Origin: Rhizobium leguminosarum
GTDB taxonomy: Bacteria; Pseudomonadota; Alphaproteobacteria; Rhizobiales; Rhizobiaceae
DNA: 64,000 nt
NCBI RefSeq assembly: GCF_002953715.1
Contig: NZ_CP025013.1
Location: 868,001 to 932,000 of the forward strand
Direction: 5' to 3'
In this document: piece by piece, positions 26,452-34,617 of the stretch
How positions within the stretch are numbered: the stretch's first letter is position 1
How the letters are laid out: every line of letters begins with the position of its first letter
The notes under the pieces: model-generated
What the model was told of the DNA's origin: nothing
Database searches by the model: none
What the model saw: the letters and a program-made list of their open reading frames with translations, nothing else
Translations under genes and position numbers: made by a program

Positions 26452-27183
26452 TTAATTCTCCGTTTCGCTGCTCGTCGGCTCATTGAGCATCGTGCGGTAA
26501 CGATGGAGGCTTTCCTCCAGATGGGCGATCAGCGCGGCCTTCGCAGCCTTTGCATCACCCTGGGTGATGGCGGCGAGGATAGCGGCATGTTCCTTGTTGA
26601 TCTTCTTCAGGTAGGTGCTGTAGCCGCGCGCCGATTGGCGATGTTTGAGCACGAGGTCGAAATTGATGCTCTCAATCACCGCTTCCAGAAAACTCGGGAA
26701 GTGGGGATTGCGGGTGGCGCGGGCGATCGCGAGATGGAACTCGAAATCGGCGCGTGCCTCGACCTCGGCATCCTCAGTCACCAGGTTTTCGAGGTTGTCG
26801 TAGGCGCGGGCAATTTCAGCCAGTGCTTCCGGCGTGCGCCTCGACGCGGCAAGGGCAACGGACTGTATCTCGACGCCGAGCCGCAATTCCAGGATCTGCA
26901 TCGCGGAGCGAATGTCCTCGATGCGGCTGATCTCGAAATTGAGGGTCTTTGCGTCCTTGTCGCTCACATAGACGCCGGCACCCTGTCGCGCGGTCACCCG
27001 TCCGCCAACCTTGAGAGAGGTGAGCGCCTCGCGAATGACGGTTCGGGACACGCCGAACTCTTCGCAGAGCTGGGCACTTGACGGAATTTTCTCGCCGGGA
27101 GCATAAAGGCCGGAGTCGATGCGTTCCATCAGCTTCGCAACGACGATTTCCGCGAGATTGCCTCGTTGCGTGATGATTGACAC
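26452..27183 (-). CDS. GntR-family regulator, FCD (FadR-like) type
   Basis: 243 residues from the GTG at 27183 (GGAG seven bases ahead); the frame extends to 27225. N-terminal winged helix with the typical SGLYAPGEKIPSS and EFGVSRTVIREAL, then an all-helical FCD domain with the metal-binding pattern EARADFEFHLAIARATRNP and a late histidine pair region. Such regulators bind acid ligands and usually repress. It lies inside the island, downstream of ydiJ on the same strand. A sequence just upstream of it resembles the hyuA operator, so it probably controls both operons and itself. Confidence 0.88.
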   Translation of the reverse strand: MSIITQRGNLAEIVVAKLMERIDSGLYAPGEKIPSSAQLCEEFGVSRTVIREALTSLKVGGRVTARQGAGVYVSDKDAKTLNFEISRIEDIRSAMQILELRLGVEIQSVALAASRRTPEALAEIARAYDNLENLVTEDAEVEARADFEFHLAIARATRNPHFPSFLEAVIESINFDLVLKHRQSARGYSTYLKKINKEHAAILAAITQGDAKAAKAALIAHLEESLHRYRTMLNEPTSSETEN

Positions 27184-27214
27184 TGGTTTGCTCCGAATTT
27201 CACGATCAAATTTA

Positions 27215-27232
27215 GCACATATCACATATCAT
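27215..27232 (-). promoter_or_regulatory. Putative autoregulatory operator of the GntR regulator
   Basis: Read on the minus strand the bases are ATGATATGTGATATGTGC, 14 of 18 identical to the hyuA promoter site. It begins 32 bp upstream of the GTG start and overlaps the last codons of the ydiJ-like gene. Confidence 0.5.
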
Positions 27233-30200
27233 GCCACGTCTGATTGCGGAACGTCGGCTTTTTCAGACATTATCTTGTCGATCACCTGAAAGGGATGCGG
27301 CAGGCGCTTGTTGTCGATTTCCTTCACCTGGGAGCGGCACGAATATCCGGTGGCCATGAGGTTGTCGGTGTCGCCGGCGGCATCGACCTCCCGCTTCCAA
27401 CTCATCGCATAGAGGCGCTCGGAGATTGGCCGATTGCGGGCCTCGTGGCCGAAGGTACCGGCCATTCCGCAACAACCGGTTTGGGCCGCCTGCAGGTCGA
27501 TACCGAGGCTCGCGAATACTTGTTTCCATTGCGCAACGGAGGCCGGCGCATTGGTGCGTTCGGTACAATGGGCCATCAATCGGAAGCTCTTGCCTTTGAT
27601 GGCGGAGGGTGAAGCGGCAAGGCGGCCGAGGTTGGCGACCAGCCATTCCTGCGGAAGGAGAATGGTCGCCTGCAGCGCCCCCTTGTATTCGCTGCGGAAC
27701 GCAAGCGTCATCGAGGGATCGAGCCCGACCAGCGCCACGCCCGTATCATCCAGTCGCTGGAGATAGTGCGCGGTCCGCCCGGCCGCAGCCTCGAAACGTC
27801 CGAGATAGCCGTGCACGTGCAGGGCTTTGCCGTTGACGTGGGATGCGGCGAGGAAGGGCGATAGCCCCATTTTCCGCGCGAGCCTGATCGCGGCGAGGGC
27901 GACCTCAGGATCGAAATAGGCGGTAAACGCATCGGCGACGAAGATGACGCTCTGCTCCCTCTCACGCGGCGACAAGGCCTCGATCTGCCGCGGGGTCGCA
28001 AGCGGCACGCCAAGGCGGGCGGCTTCCTTGGCCAGAGAGATCCGCGGCAGGCGGGGCAGGGACGTCAGTCCGGCAACGCGCATCATCATCCTGCCGGCTC
28101 GCGTGCCGACGACCAGGTTGTAGGCAGGTCGTATCCGGTGGACCAGCGGCAGGGTGGTCTCGATGGCCGCGACCAGCGGATCCTTCAGCGGACGGAGGTA
28201 GCGTCCGTAATAAAGCTCCAGGAATTTGGAGCGGAAGGCCGGGACGCTGACTTTCACGGGACATTGTCCCGCGCAGGCCTTGCACGCCAGACAGGTGTCC
28301 ATCGAAGCGCGGACCTCGTGGGAAAAGTCGTCGCGATTTTGAGGGTTCAGCGAGTTGAAGACGCGCCGAGCGAAGTTCGCGAGCGGAACGCTCTGCCGCA
28401 GGCGTTTTGCCTCCTGGCGGGGATCGATGCCTTTCTCGGCAAGCAGCCTCAGCCATTCCCGCATCAGAGCGGCGCGGCCCTTGGGCGAAAAACGCCGGTC
28501 GCGTGTCGCCTTGTAGGAGGGGCACATGGGGCTCGTTTCGTCGAAATCGAAACAGGCGCCGTTGCCGTTGCAATAGGCGGCGTTGTCGAAGGCTGCGCGG
28601 ATCTCGTTGCCGATGATGCGGTCGATATCTCCCCGCAGCGGAACCTCGTCGATCTTCAGCAGCGCTTGGCCGGAAGGGCTTGCGATCTTGCCCGGGTTGA
28701 GACGGTTTTCCGGATCGAAAGCCCGTTTGATCTCCTGCAGGCTGGGATAGAGATCGCCGAAGAATTCTGGCACATATTCGGAACGCACCCCCTTGCCGTG
28801 CTCCCCCCAGAGCACGCCGCCATATCTACGCGTCAGCGCCACGACGGCGTCGCTGACCTCCCTGACCAGCCGGACATGGTCATTGCGGGTGAGGTCGAGG
28901 GCAGGCCGCACGTGCAGGACGCCGGCATCGACATGGCCGAACATGCCGTAGGAAAGGCCCGCGCCATCGAGCAATGCGCGGAACTCGCGGATATAGGCCG
29001 CGAGGTTTTCCGGCGGCACGGCGGTGTCCTCGACGAAGGCGACGGGCCTGACCGGTCCGTCCACATTGCCGAGCAGGCCGACCGCCCGTTTGCGCATCGA
29101 CCAGATCGCCTCGACGTCGGCATGATCCCGCGCGATCGTATAACCCAGGTGACGGGCATTCGCGCCCGCGGCAAGCGCGGCGGTCACCTCGGCCAGTTTG
29201 CGTTCGAGTTCGGCTTCGTCGTCGGCGAGCACTTCGGCGATATTGATGCCGTTCGTGGTTCCGCCTGCATCGTCGGGAAAAAAGCGGGCAATGCCCGTCC
29301 AGACGATATCGCTCCTGGCAAGCCCGAGAACCTTCTCATCGACCGTTTCCACTGAGACGACCTTCAACGCCACGAGCGTGCGGGCATCCTCCAATGCGGT
29401 GTTGAAGTCCCCGTAGCGAATATTGATCAGTGCCGCATGGGCGGGGATCGGCAGAAGGTTGAGTTCGGCTTCGGCGATCATCGCCAGCGTTCCCTCCGAG
29501 CCGCAGAGGATGGCATTGAGGTCGAAGCGTCCGTCATCCCGCCGGATGTGAGCGAGGTCGTACCCGGTCATATAGCGGTTGAGTTTCGGAAAAATCTCGG
29601 TGATCCGGTCGCGTTTTTCGCGCGCGATACGGTCGACCGTCCTGTGGATCTCGCCGACACGATCCTGGCGAGCGGCGATCTCCGTGAGTGCCTCAGCATC
29701 GAGCGGGCGCGACCACCAGTCGGTCCCATCCGCAAGCACGATGCGCAATCCCAACACATGGTTGCTGGTCTTGCCGTAGAGGCATGAACCCTGGCCGCAG
29801 GCATCGGTGGAGACCATGCCGCCGATGGTGGCGCGATTGGAGGTGGAGAGTTCAGGCGCAAAAAACAGACCGTAGGGCTTCAACGCCAGGTTCAACTGAT
29901 CCTTGACTACGCCCGCCTGGACCCGCGCAATTCTCCTGATTGGGTCGATCTCGAGAATGGAATTCATGTGTCGCGAGCAGTCGACGACGATGCCTGAGGT
30001 GAGGGATTGACCGTTCGTGCCGGTTCCGCCGCCGCGTGGCGCGACGGTGATCCCGCGAAAAGCCGGCTCCGACAGCACGGCCGCCGTAATCTGCAGGTCT
30101 TCGATACTTCTGGGGAAAAGGATACCGGTCGGCTCGATCTGATAAATGGAATTGTCGGTCGAAAAAGCGGTCCGGCTCGCCGCGCCGGTTTCGATGTCGC

Positions 30201-30285
30201 CATCGAACCCCGCCTCGATGAGCCGCTGGAAGAATCCCACAGCGGGAAGGGGGATTGAACCGTTCGGCCGGAGGCGTGGAATCAT
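27229..30285 (-). CDS. ydiJ: YdiJ-like FAD/Fe-S D-2-hydroxyacid dehydrogenase
   Basis: 1018 residues from the ATG at 30285 (GAAGG eight bases ahead), the same length as I recall for E. coli YdiJ. Order: FAD_binding_4 domain (PRGGGTGTNGQSL near residue 110), FAD-oxidase C-terminal domain to about residue 570, a cysteine-rich region with CLACKACAGQCP for an iron-sulphur cluster, and a C-terminal CCGMAG domain. Relatives oxidise D-2-hydroxyglutarate or D-lactate and pass electrons to the respiratory chain. Here it probably serves a D-2-hydroxy acid of the island pathway. It diverges from the SDR pair. Confidence 0.86.
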   Translation of the reverse strand: MIPRLRPNGSIPLPAVGFFQRLIEAGFDGDIETGAASRTAFSTDNSIYQIEPTGILFPRSIEDLQITAAVLSEPAFRGITVAPRGGGTGTNGQSLTSGIVVDCSRHMNSILEIDPIRRIARVQAGVVKDQLNLALKPYGLFFAPELSTSNRATIGGMVSTDACGQGSCLYGKTSNHVLGLRIVLADGTDWWSRPLDAEALTEIAARQDRVGEIHRTVDRIAREKRDRITEIFPKLNRYMTGYDLAHIRRDDGRFDLNAILCGSEGTLAMIAEAELNLLPIPAHAALINIRYGDFNTALEDARTLVALKVVSVETVDEKVLGLARSDIVWTGIARFFPDDAGGTTNGINIAEVLADDEAELERKLAEVTAALAAGANARHLGYTIARDHADVEAIWSMRKRAVGLLGNVDGPVRPVAFVEDTAVPPENLAAYIREFRALLDGAGLSYGMFGHVDAGVLHVRPALDLTRNDHVRLVREVSDAVVALTRRYGGVLWGEHGKGVRSEYVPEFFGDLYPSLQEIKRAFDPENRLNPGKIASPSGQALLKIDEVPLRGDIDRIIGNEIRAAFDNAAYCNGNGACFDFDETSPMCPSYKATRDRRFSPKGRAALMREWLRLLAEKGIDPRQEAKRLRQSVPLANFARRVFNSLNPQNRDDFSHEVRASMDTCLACKACAGQCPVKVSVPAFRSKFLELYYGRYLRPLKDPLVAAIETTLPLVHRIRPAYNLVVGTRAGRMMMRVAGLTSLPRLPRISLAKEAARLGVPLATPRQIEALSPREREQSVIFVADAFTAYFDPEVALAAIRLARKMGLSPFLAASHVNGKALHVHGYLGRFEAAAGRTAHYLQRLDDTGVALVGLDPSMTLAFRSEYKGALQATILLPQEWLVANLGRLAASPSAIKGKSFRLMAHCTERTNAPASVAQWKQVFASLGIDLQAAQTGCCGMAGTFGHEARNRPISERLYAMSWKREVDAAGDTDNLMATGYSCRSQVKEIDNKRLPHPFQVIDKIMSEKADVPQSDVA

Positions 30286-30326
30286 TTCGAGACCTTCAGA
30301 ATGCACTTGAGCTTTGTCGAAGTTAG

Positions 30327-30345
30327 CATATAAGTGATAACATAC
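30327..30345. promoter_or_regulatory. Putative operator in the ydiJ/SDR divergent promoter
   Basis: CATATAAGTGATAACATAC. Its first ten bases are the reverse complement of CACTTATATG in the hyuA operator, and the core ATAAGTGA (30330-30337) is identical in both. A good -10 (TACAAT, 30343-30348) for the rightward SDR genes overlaps its end. Probably a third site of the island's GntR protein. Confidence 0.5.
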
Positions 30346-30383
30346 AATGCTAGCGGTGTAACTGAAAATACTGAGGTGGAACT

Positions 30384-31133
30384 TTGAAGAACCAGACCGC
30401 AATCATCGTCGGCGGCGCTTCCGGGCTCGGATTGACGACGGCCAAGCTGATGATCTCGCATGGGGCGACCAGGATCGGGCTGATCGATCGCAATGAGCAG
30501 CTGCTCGAAGTCTCGGCTGAGGCGCTTCGCGCTCTCGGCGCCGAGGTGGCAACGGCCGTTGCCGACATCTCCCGGGCCGAAACGGCTCATCGCGGGTTCA
30601 ACGAAATCGCCGGCAAGCTCGGTCGGATCCACGTGCTCGTCAACAGCGCTGCCATCTATCCGAGACGCCCTATCCTCGAGATCACCGACGAGGAATGGGA
30701 CCTCGAAAATGCGATCAACGTGAAGGGCACCTATCATATGATGGTGGCCGCCGTTCTTCATATGCGCCCGCACGTGAACGCGCCTGCGGTTACCGGGCGG
30801 ATTGTCAACGTGACCTCGGTCGATGCTTTCAAGGCTCATCCCCAGAATGCGCATTATGCCGCAACCAAGGCGGCTGTCGTCAGCCTGACGAAATCCTTTG
30901 CCCAGGAATGCGCCAAGGACCAGATCCTTGTCAATTCCGTCGCTCCTGCCGGTTTCGCGACGGATCGCGCCAAGGAGCTGGGATTCCTTCCGGAATTGGC
31001 CAAGGCCAGCGCGCTTGGCCGCGCGGCCGAGCCGGTCGAAATGGCGGAGTGGATCGTCATGATGGCATCGAGCCGCAACACCTATGCCACCGGCGAAAAT
31101 GTCGTCGTCAGCGGAGGCTACATCTATGTCTGA
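30384..31133 (+). CDS. Short-chain dehydrogenase/reductase (SDR)
   Basis: 249 residues from a TTG that follows GAGGTGG. Cofactor turn VGGASGLGLTTAKL, NSAAIYP and the catalytic YAATK are those of a classical SDR. It would oxidise or reduce an alcohol/carbonyl pair with NAD(P). It is transcribed away from ydiJ and overlaps the next SDR gene by eight bases, so both are made together. Substrate unknown; a hydroxyacyl or sugar-type alcohol is possible. Confidence 0.86.
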   Translation: MKNQTAIIVGGASGLGLTTAKLMISHGATRIGLIDRNEQLLEVSAEALRALGAEVATAVADISRAETAHRGFNEIAGKLGRIHVLVNSAAIYPRRPILEITDEEWDLENAINVKGTYHMMVAAVLHMRPHVNAPAVTGRIVNVTSVDAFKAHPQNAHYAATKAAVVSLTKSFAQECAKDQILVNSVAPAGFATDRAKELGFLPELAKASALGRAAEPVEMAEWIVMMASSRNTYATGENVVVSGGYIYV

Positions 31134-31875
31134 GCCGCTGCCCTATCAGGTCGCCGTGGTCACCGGTGCGACGAGCGGCATCGGTCGCGCCACCGTCGGC
31201 AAACTACGCGAGATGGGGCTGACGGTTTATGCCGTTGGCCGAAACGCCGAGGCGCTCGAGGAACTGGCGCGGGAAAGCGGGGCGAAGCCCGTCCGCGCCG
31301 ATGTGCGCGATACCGCCGAAATCGTCAAGCAGCTTCACGGAACAGACGTCGACATCCTGGTCAACAATGCCGGCATTCTCTCGACACGGGCGACATTCAG
31401 CGAGATCGAACCGTCCGAGATCGATGCCATGATCGATATCAATCTCAAGGCGCCGATGCATCTGACCCGTGCGTTCCTGCCTGCTATGGTCGAGCGAAAG
31501 CGCGGCCACCTGATCTATATCGGTTCGAGCGGCGGCCAGGCACCCTATCCGAACATGGCGGCCTACGGTCCCTCGAAGGCTGGGCTCAGCCTGTTTTGCG
31601 ACAATCTGCGCTGCGACCTGCTCGGGACCTCGGTTCGTGTGACCGAGGTGGTGCCGGGCCGTGTCCAGACGGAGCTTTATCGAACCGCAATGGCAGGCAA
31701 CCAGGCGCGGACGCTGCTCTATGACGGCTACCGTCCGATACAACCCTCTCACATCGCCTCGATCATCTCCAACGCCATCGAGCTTCCCGTCTTCGTCGAC
31801 GTCGCCAGGATAGAGGTCTTCCCGACGGACCAGGCGACCGGCGGCGGAACCATGGTCAAATTCCCTGAGCAGTAG
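31126..31875 (+). CDS. Short-chain dehydrogenase/reductase (SDR)
   Basis: 249 residues from the ATG at 31126, inside the last codons of the previous gene. TGATSGIGRATV binds the cofactor, NNAGIL is the structural motif and YGPSK holds the catalytic tyrosine and lysine. The C-terminus (SIISNAIELPVFVDVARIEVFP) resembles the YdfG-like serine/3-hydroxy acid dehydrogenases. Last island gene; it overlaps the end of a convergent small gene by 20 bases. Confidence 0.86.
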   Translation: MSEPLPYQVAVVTGATSGIGRATVGKLREMGLTVYAVGRNAEALEELARESGAKPVRADVRDTAEIVKQLHGTDVDILVNNAGILSTRATFSEIEPSEIDAMIDINLKAPMHLTRAFLPAMVERKRGHLIYIGSSGGQAPYPNMAAYGPSKAGLSLFCDNLRCDLLGTSVRVTEVVPGRVQTELYRTAMAGNQARTLLYDGYRPIQPSHIASIISNAIELPVFVDVARIEVFPTDQATGGGTMVKFPEQ

Positions 31876-32113
31876 GCGGGCGCTCGCTCGCTTCGAAAAG
31901 GCCGCGGGCCGCCTCGACCATCGACTGCAGGTGATCGGGGTCGCGTACGCCCTGTCGGTAGAGCTCGATAATGATGCTCGCCATTCGATCGGCTTCGTCG
32001 CTGTTCCTTTCTATCCCGTAATCGGCACTGAGCCTATCGAAGACGCGCTGGCAGGTTTCAAGATCGCGGGAGTCCAGCGGCACCTGCGATCGGCTTTTGA
32101 TCGTTTGAACCAT
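31856..32113 (-). CDS. Small conserved hypothetical protein
   Basis: 85 residues, mostly helical and charged, with a GAGGGA ribosome site about 7 bases ahead. The sequence (LETCQRVFDRLSADYGIERNSDEADRMA) resembles small rhizobial proteins annotated only as hypothetical. It lies downstream of groEL on the same strand, beyond a strong hairpin, and its 3' end overlaps the convergent SDR gene. No function suggested by sequence. Confidence 0.65.
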   Translation of the reverse strand: MVQTIKSRSQVPLDSRDLETCQRVFDRLSADYGIERNSDEADRMASIIIELYRQGVRDPDHLQSMVEAARGLFEASERPPTAQGI

Positions 32114-32131
32114 CTCTATTCCCTCAGATGA

Positions 32132-32157
32132 GGCCCGCCCGGCGAGGCCGGCGGGCC
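32132..32157. terminator. GC-rich hairpin downstream of groEL
   Basis: GGCCCGCC (32132-32139) and GGCGGGCC (32150-32157) form an 8-bp stem about 10 bases beyond the groEL stop; inner bases can extend it. No T-run follows on the minus strand, so termination may be incomplete. Confidence 0.55.
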
Positions 32158-32167
32158 GGCAAACACC

Positions 32168-33796
32168 TTAGAAATCCATGCCGGGGCCGGCGGGCAATGG
32201 CGGCGGCGCGTCCTTCTTGGGTTTCTCGGCGATCATGGCTTCCGTCGTGACGAGAAGGCCGGCGATGGAGGCCGCATCCTGCAGCGCGGTGCGAACCACC
32301 TTGGCCGGATCGATGACGCCCTGCGCATAGAGGTCGCCATATTCGCCCGTCTGAGCGTTCCAGCCGTAGGAGAACTCGCTTTTCTCGCGCAGCTTGCCGA
32401 CGATGACCGAGCCTTCCGCTCCGGCGTTTTCGGCGATCTGGCGAGCCGGCGCCTCGACCGCGCGGCGAACGATGTCGACACCGACGCGCTGGTCGCCATT
32501 GGCGGTCTTGACGGTGTCGAGCGCCCTGACAGCGCGCAGCAGCGCCACACCGCCGCCCGGCAAAATGCCTTCCTCGACCGCCGCGCGGGTTGCATGAAGC
32601 GCATCGTCGACGCGATCCTTCCTCTCCTTCACCTCGACCTCCGTCGAGCCGCCGACGCGGATGACGGCAACGCCGCCGGCGAGCTTGGCAAGGCGTTCCT
32701 GCAGCTTCTCGCGGTCGTAGTCGGAGGTGGTTTCTTCGATCTGGGCCTTGATCTGGGCAACACGGCCTTCGATGTCGGTCTTGGCGCCCGAACCGTCGAC
32801 GATCGTGGTGTTCTCCTTCTCGATCGACACCTTCTTGGCCCGGCCGAGCATGTCGAGCGTGACGGATTCGAGCTTGATGCCGAGATCTTCGGAGATGACA
32901 GTGCCGGCGGTCAGGATGGCGATGTCTTCGAGCATGGCCTTGCGGCGATCGCCGAAGCCGGGCGCCTTGACGGCGGCGATCTTCAGGCCACCGCGCAGCT
33001 TGTTGACGACGAGCGTTGCCAGGGCTTCGCCTTCGACGTCTTCAGCGATGATGAGCAGCGGCTTGCTGGACTGGACGACGGCTTCGAGAACCGGCAGCAT
33101 CGACTGCAGGTTCGAGAGCTTCTTCTCGTGGATGAGGATATAGGGGTCTTCGAACTCGACCCGCATCTTGTCGGCATTGGTGACGAAGTAGGGGCTGAGA
33201 TAGCCGCGGTCGAACTGCATGCCTTCGACGACTTCGAGTTCGGTCTCCGCAGTCTTGGCTTCTTCGACGGTGATCACGCCATCATTGCCGACCTTTTCCA
33301 TGGCTTCCGCCAAAAAGCGGCCGATTTCGGCATCGCCATTGGCGGAGATCGTGCCGACCTGGGCAATTTCGGAATTGTTGGAGATCTTGCGGGCATTTGC
33401 CTTCAGTTCCGCGACGATGGCGCTGACCGCAAGATCGATGCCGCGTTTCAGGTCCATCGGGTTCATCCCTGAGGTAACCGCCTTGGCGCCCTCCTTGACG
33501 ATTGCCTGGGCGAGCACCGTTGCCGTCGTGGTGCCGTCGCCGGCGACGTCGCTGGTCTTCGAAGCAACTTCGCGGACCATCTGGGCGCCCATGTTCTCGA
33601 ACTTGTCTTCGAGTTCGATTTCCTTGGCGACCGAAACCCCGTCCTTGGTGATGCGCGGCGCGCCGAAAGATCTTTCGATCACGACGTTGCGGCCTTTCGG
33701 GCCGAGGGTCGCCTTTACGGCGTTGGCCAGGATGTCGACGCCACGCAGCATCTTCTCGCGGGCTTCGGTGCTGAATTTGATTTCTTTAGCAGCCAT
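32168..33796 (-). CDS. groEL: Chaperonin GroEL (60 kDa subunit)
   Basis: 542 residues, full length. Landmarks include MAAKEIKFS, VAGDGTTTATVLAQ (the ATP-site DGTTT), GGGVALLRA and DAASIAGLLVTTEAMI. It folds client proteins in the cytoplasm with GroES. The tail reads EKPKKDAPPPLPAGPGMDF, so the glycine-glycine-methionine repeats that end most GroELs are missing; this points to one of the accessory chaperonins rhizobia carry. Second gene of the operon after groES, separated by 153 bp that contain a palindromic repeat. Confidence 0.97.
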   Translation of the reverse strand: MAAKEIKFSTEAREKMLRGVDILANAVKATLGPKGRNVVIERSFGAPRITKDGVSVAKEIELEDKFENMGAQMVREVASKTSDVAGDGTTTATVLAQAIVKEGAKAVTSGMNPMDLKRGIDLAVSAIVAELKANARKISNNSEIAQVGTISANGDAEIGRFLAEAMEKVGNDGVITVEEAKTAETELEVVEGMQFDRGYLSPYFVTNADKMRVEFEDPYILIHEKKLSNLQSMLPVLEAVVQSSKPLLIIAEDVEGEALATLVVNKLRGGLKIAAVKAPGFGDRRKAMLEDIAILTAGTVISEDLGIKLESVTLDMLGRAKKVSIEKENTTIVDGSGAKTDIEGRVAQIKAQIEETTSDYDREKLQERLAKLAGGVAVIRVGGSTEVEVKERKDRVDDALHATRAAVEEGILPGGGVALLRAVRALDTVKTANGDQRVGVDIVRRAVEAPARQIAENAGAEGSVIVGKLREKSEFSYGWNAQTGEYGDLYAQGVIDPAKVVRTALQDAASIAGLLVTTEAMIAEKPKKDAPPPLPAGPGMDF

Positions 33797-33821
33797 GTCC
33801 TCACTCCTTCATAGGCAGCCA

Positions 33822-33924
33822 GAGCAATTCCAGGAAAAGTACGAAGGGGTTTTCCGTTCGGAATTGCGTCAGAAATAAAATGTTGGAGCGGTTCTGCGTT
33901 TCCATGAAAAGCTGAAGCGCTCCA
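33822..33924. repeat. Rhizobial palindromic intergenic repeat (double hairpin)
   Basis: Two adjacent stems: GCAATTCC (33824-33831) with GGAATTGC (33860-33867), and TGGAGCG (33884-33890) with CGCTCCA (33918-33924). The sequence matches, from memory, a frequent rhizobial intergenic element of the RIME type. It lies between groES and groEL and would be part of their shared mRNA. Confidence 0.65.
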
Positions 33925-33949
33925 GCGTGGACGGATGTCAGCAGGGACC

Positions 33950-34264
33950 TTAGGCGGCCTGCTTCTTTTCGCCCTGGGCTTCGATGATGCCCATCACGTC
34001 GCTTTCCTTCATGATCAGCAGATCCTCGCCATTGATCTTGATCTCGGTACCGGACCACTTGCCGAACAGGATGCGATCGCCGGGCTTGACGTCGAGCGCC
34101 TGGATCTGGCCGGCATCGTTGCGCGCGCCGGGGCCGACGGCGATGACCTCGCCTTCCTGCGGCTTCTCCTTGGCGGTGTCGGGAATGATGATGCCGCCCT
34201 TGGTCTTTTCCTCTGAATCGACCCGGCGGACGAGAATGCGGTCATGAAGCGGTCGGAACGACAT
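33950..34264 (-). CDS. groES: Co-chaperonin GroES (10 kDa subunit)
   Basis: 104 residues from the ATG at 34264, which follows GGAGGAAG; an in-frame upstream start would add six residues. The mobile loop (EEKTKGGIIIPDTAKEKPQEG) and the PGDRILFGKWSGTEIKI strand are typical. It caps the GroEL ring. First gene of the groESL operon, about 150 bp below the CIRCE element. Confidence 0.96.
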   Translation of the reverse strand: MSFRPLHDRILVRRVDSEEKTKGGIIIPDTAKEKPQEGEVIAVGPGARNDAGQIQALDVKPGDRILFGKWSGTEIKINGEDLLIMKESDVMGIIEAQGEKKQAA

Positions 34265-34338
34265 GTCTTCCTCCATCGACAAACAGTGATGACTTGTTCC
34301 CTAGCCGGACCGGATGACCGATCCGGGCGGGTGCGCAG

Positions 34339-34354
34339 GGCTCGCGCGCGAGCC
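34339..34354. other. Perfect 16-bp palindrome in the groES leader region
   Basis: GGCTCGCGCGCGAGCC is fully self-complementary and lies 75 bp upstream of the groES start. In RNA it would form a very stable short hairpin if it is in the leader. On the minus strand a possible RpoH-like pair, CTTGAA (34388-34393) and a CAAATC segment near 34365, lies just upstream of it. Role unknown. Confidence 0.4.
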
Positions 34355-34410
34355 TTGCGAGAATGATTTGGTTCGGCGGTTTTGCAATTCAAGAGGGGAT
34401 GGAAGAAAAA

Positions 34411-34437
34411 TTGGCACTCCCTGCCCATGAGTGCTAA
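34411..34437. promoter_or_regulatory. CIRCE element (HrcA operator)
   Basis: TTGGCACTC, 9 nt, GAGTGCTAA: the CIRCE inverted repeat with a single mismatch in the left arm (G for A at the third base). HrcA binding here represses groESL until heat or unfolded protein titrates it. It lies 147 bp upstream of groES and about 180 bp from the divergent hypothetical gene. Confidence 0.9.
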
Positions 34438-34617
34438 TGCCTGGCAGGGAACAGAAAATCGCCTCCCGCGTTCGAATGATGAAGGCGACGGCGTGGTGCC
34501 GGAGGCGAGTTCGAGCAGGATTGAGGCTTGAATCCGGATTTCGGCATTCCCAACTCTTTGGTGATCGAGGCTTGCTTGAGCTCGGTCATCGTCCCACGTC
34601 TTTTTGGAGTGAGCGAC

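Noticed and set aside
17376..31875. Prophage or transposon carrying the hydantoinase-type island
   Set aside because: No integrase, transposase, phage gene, tRNA or terminal repeat was seen at either edge, so the mode of arrival stays open.
32168..34437. Chromosomal housekeeping groESL
   Set aside because: The GroEL tail lacks the GGM repeats and the surroundings look accessory, so a paralogue is more likely. This is a judgement, not proof.
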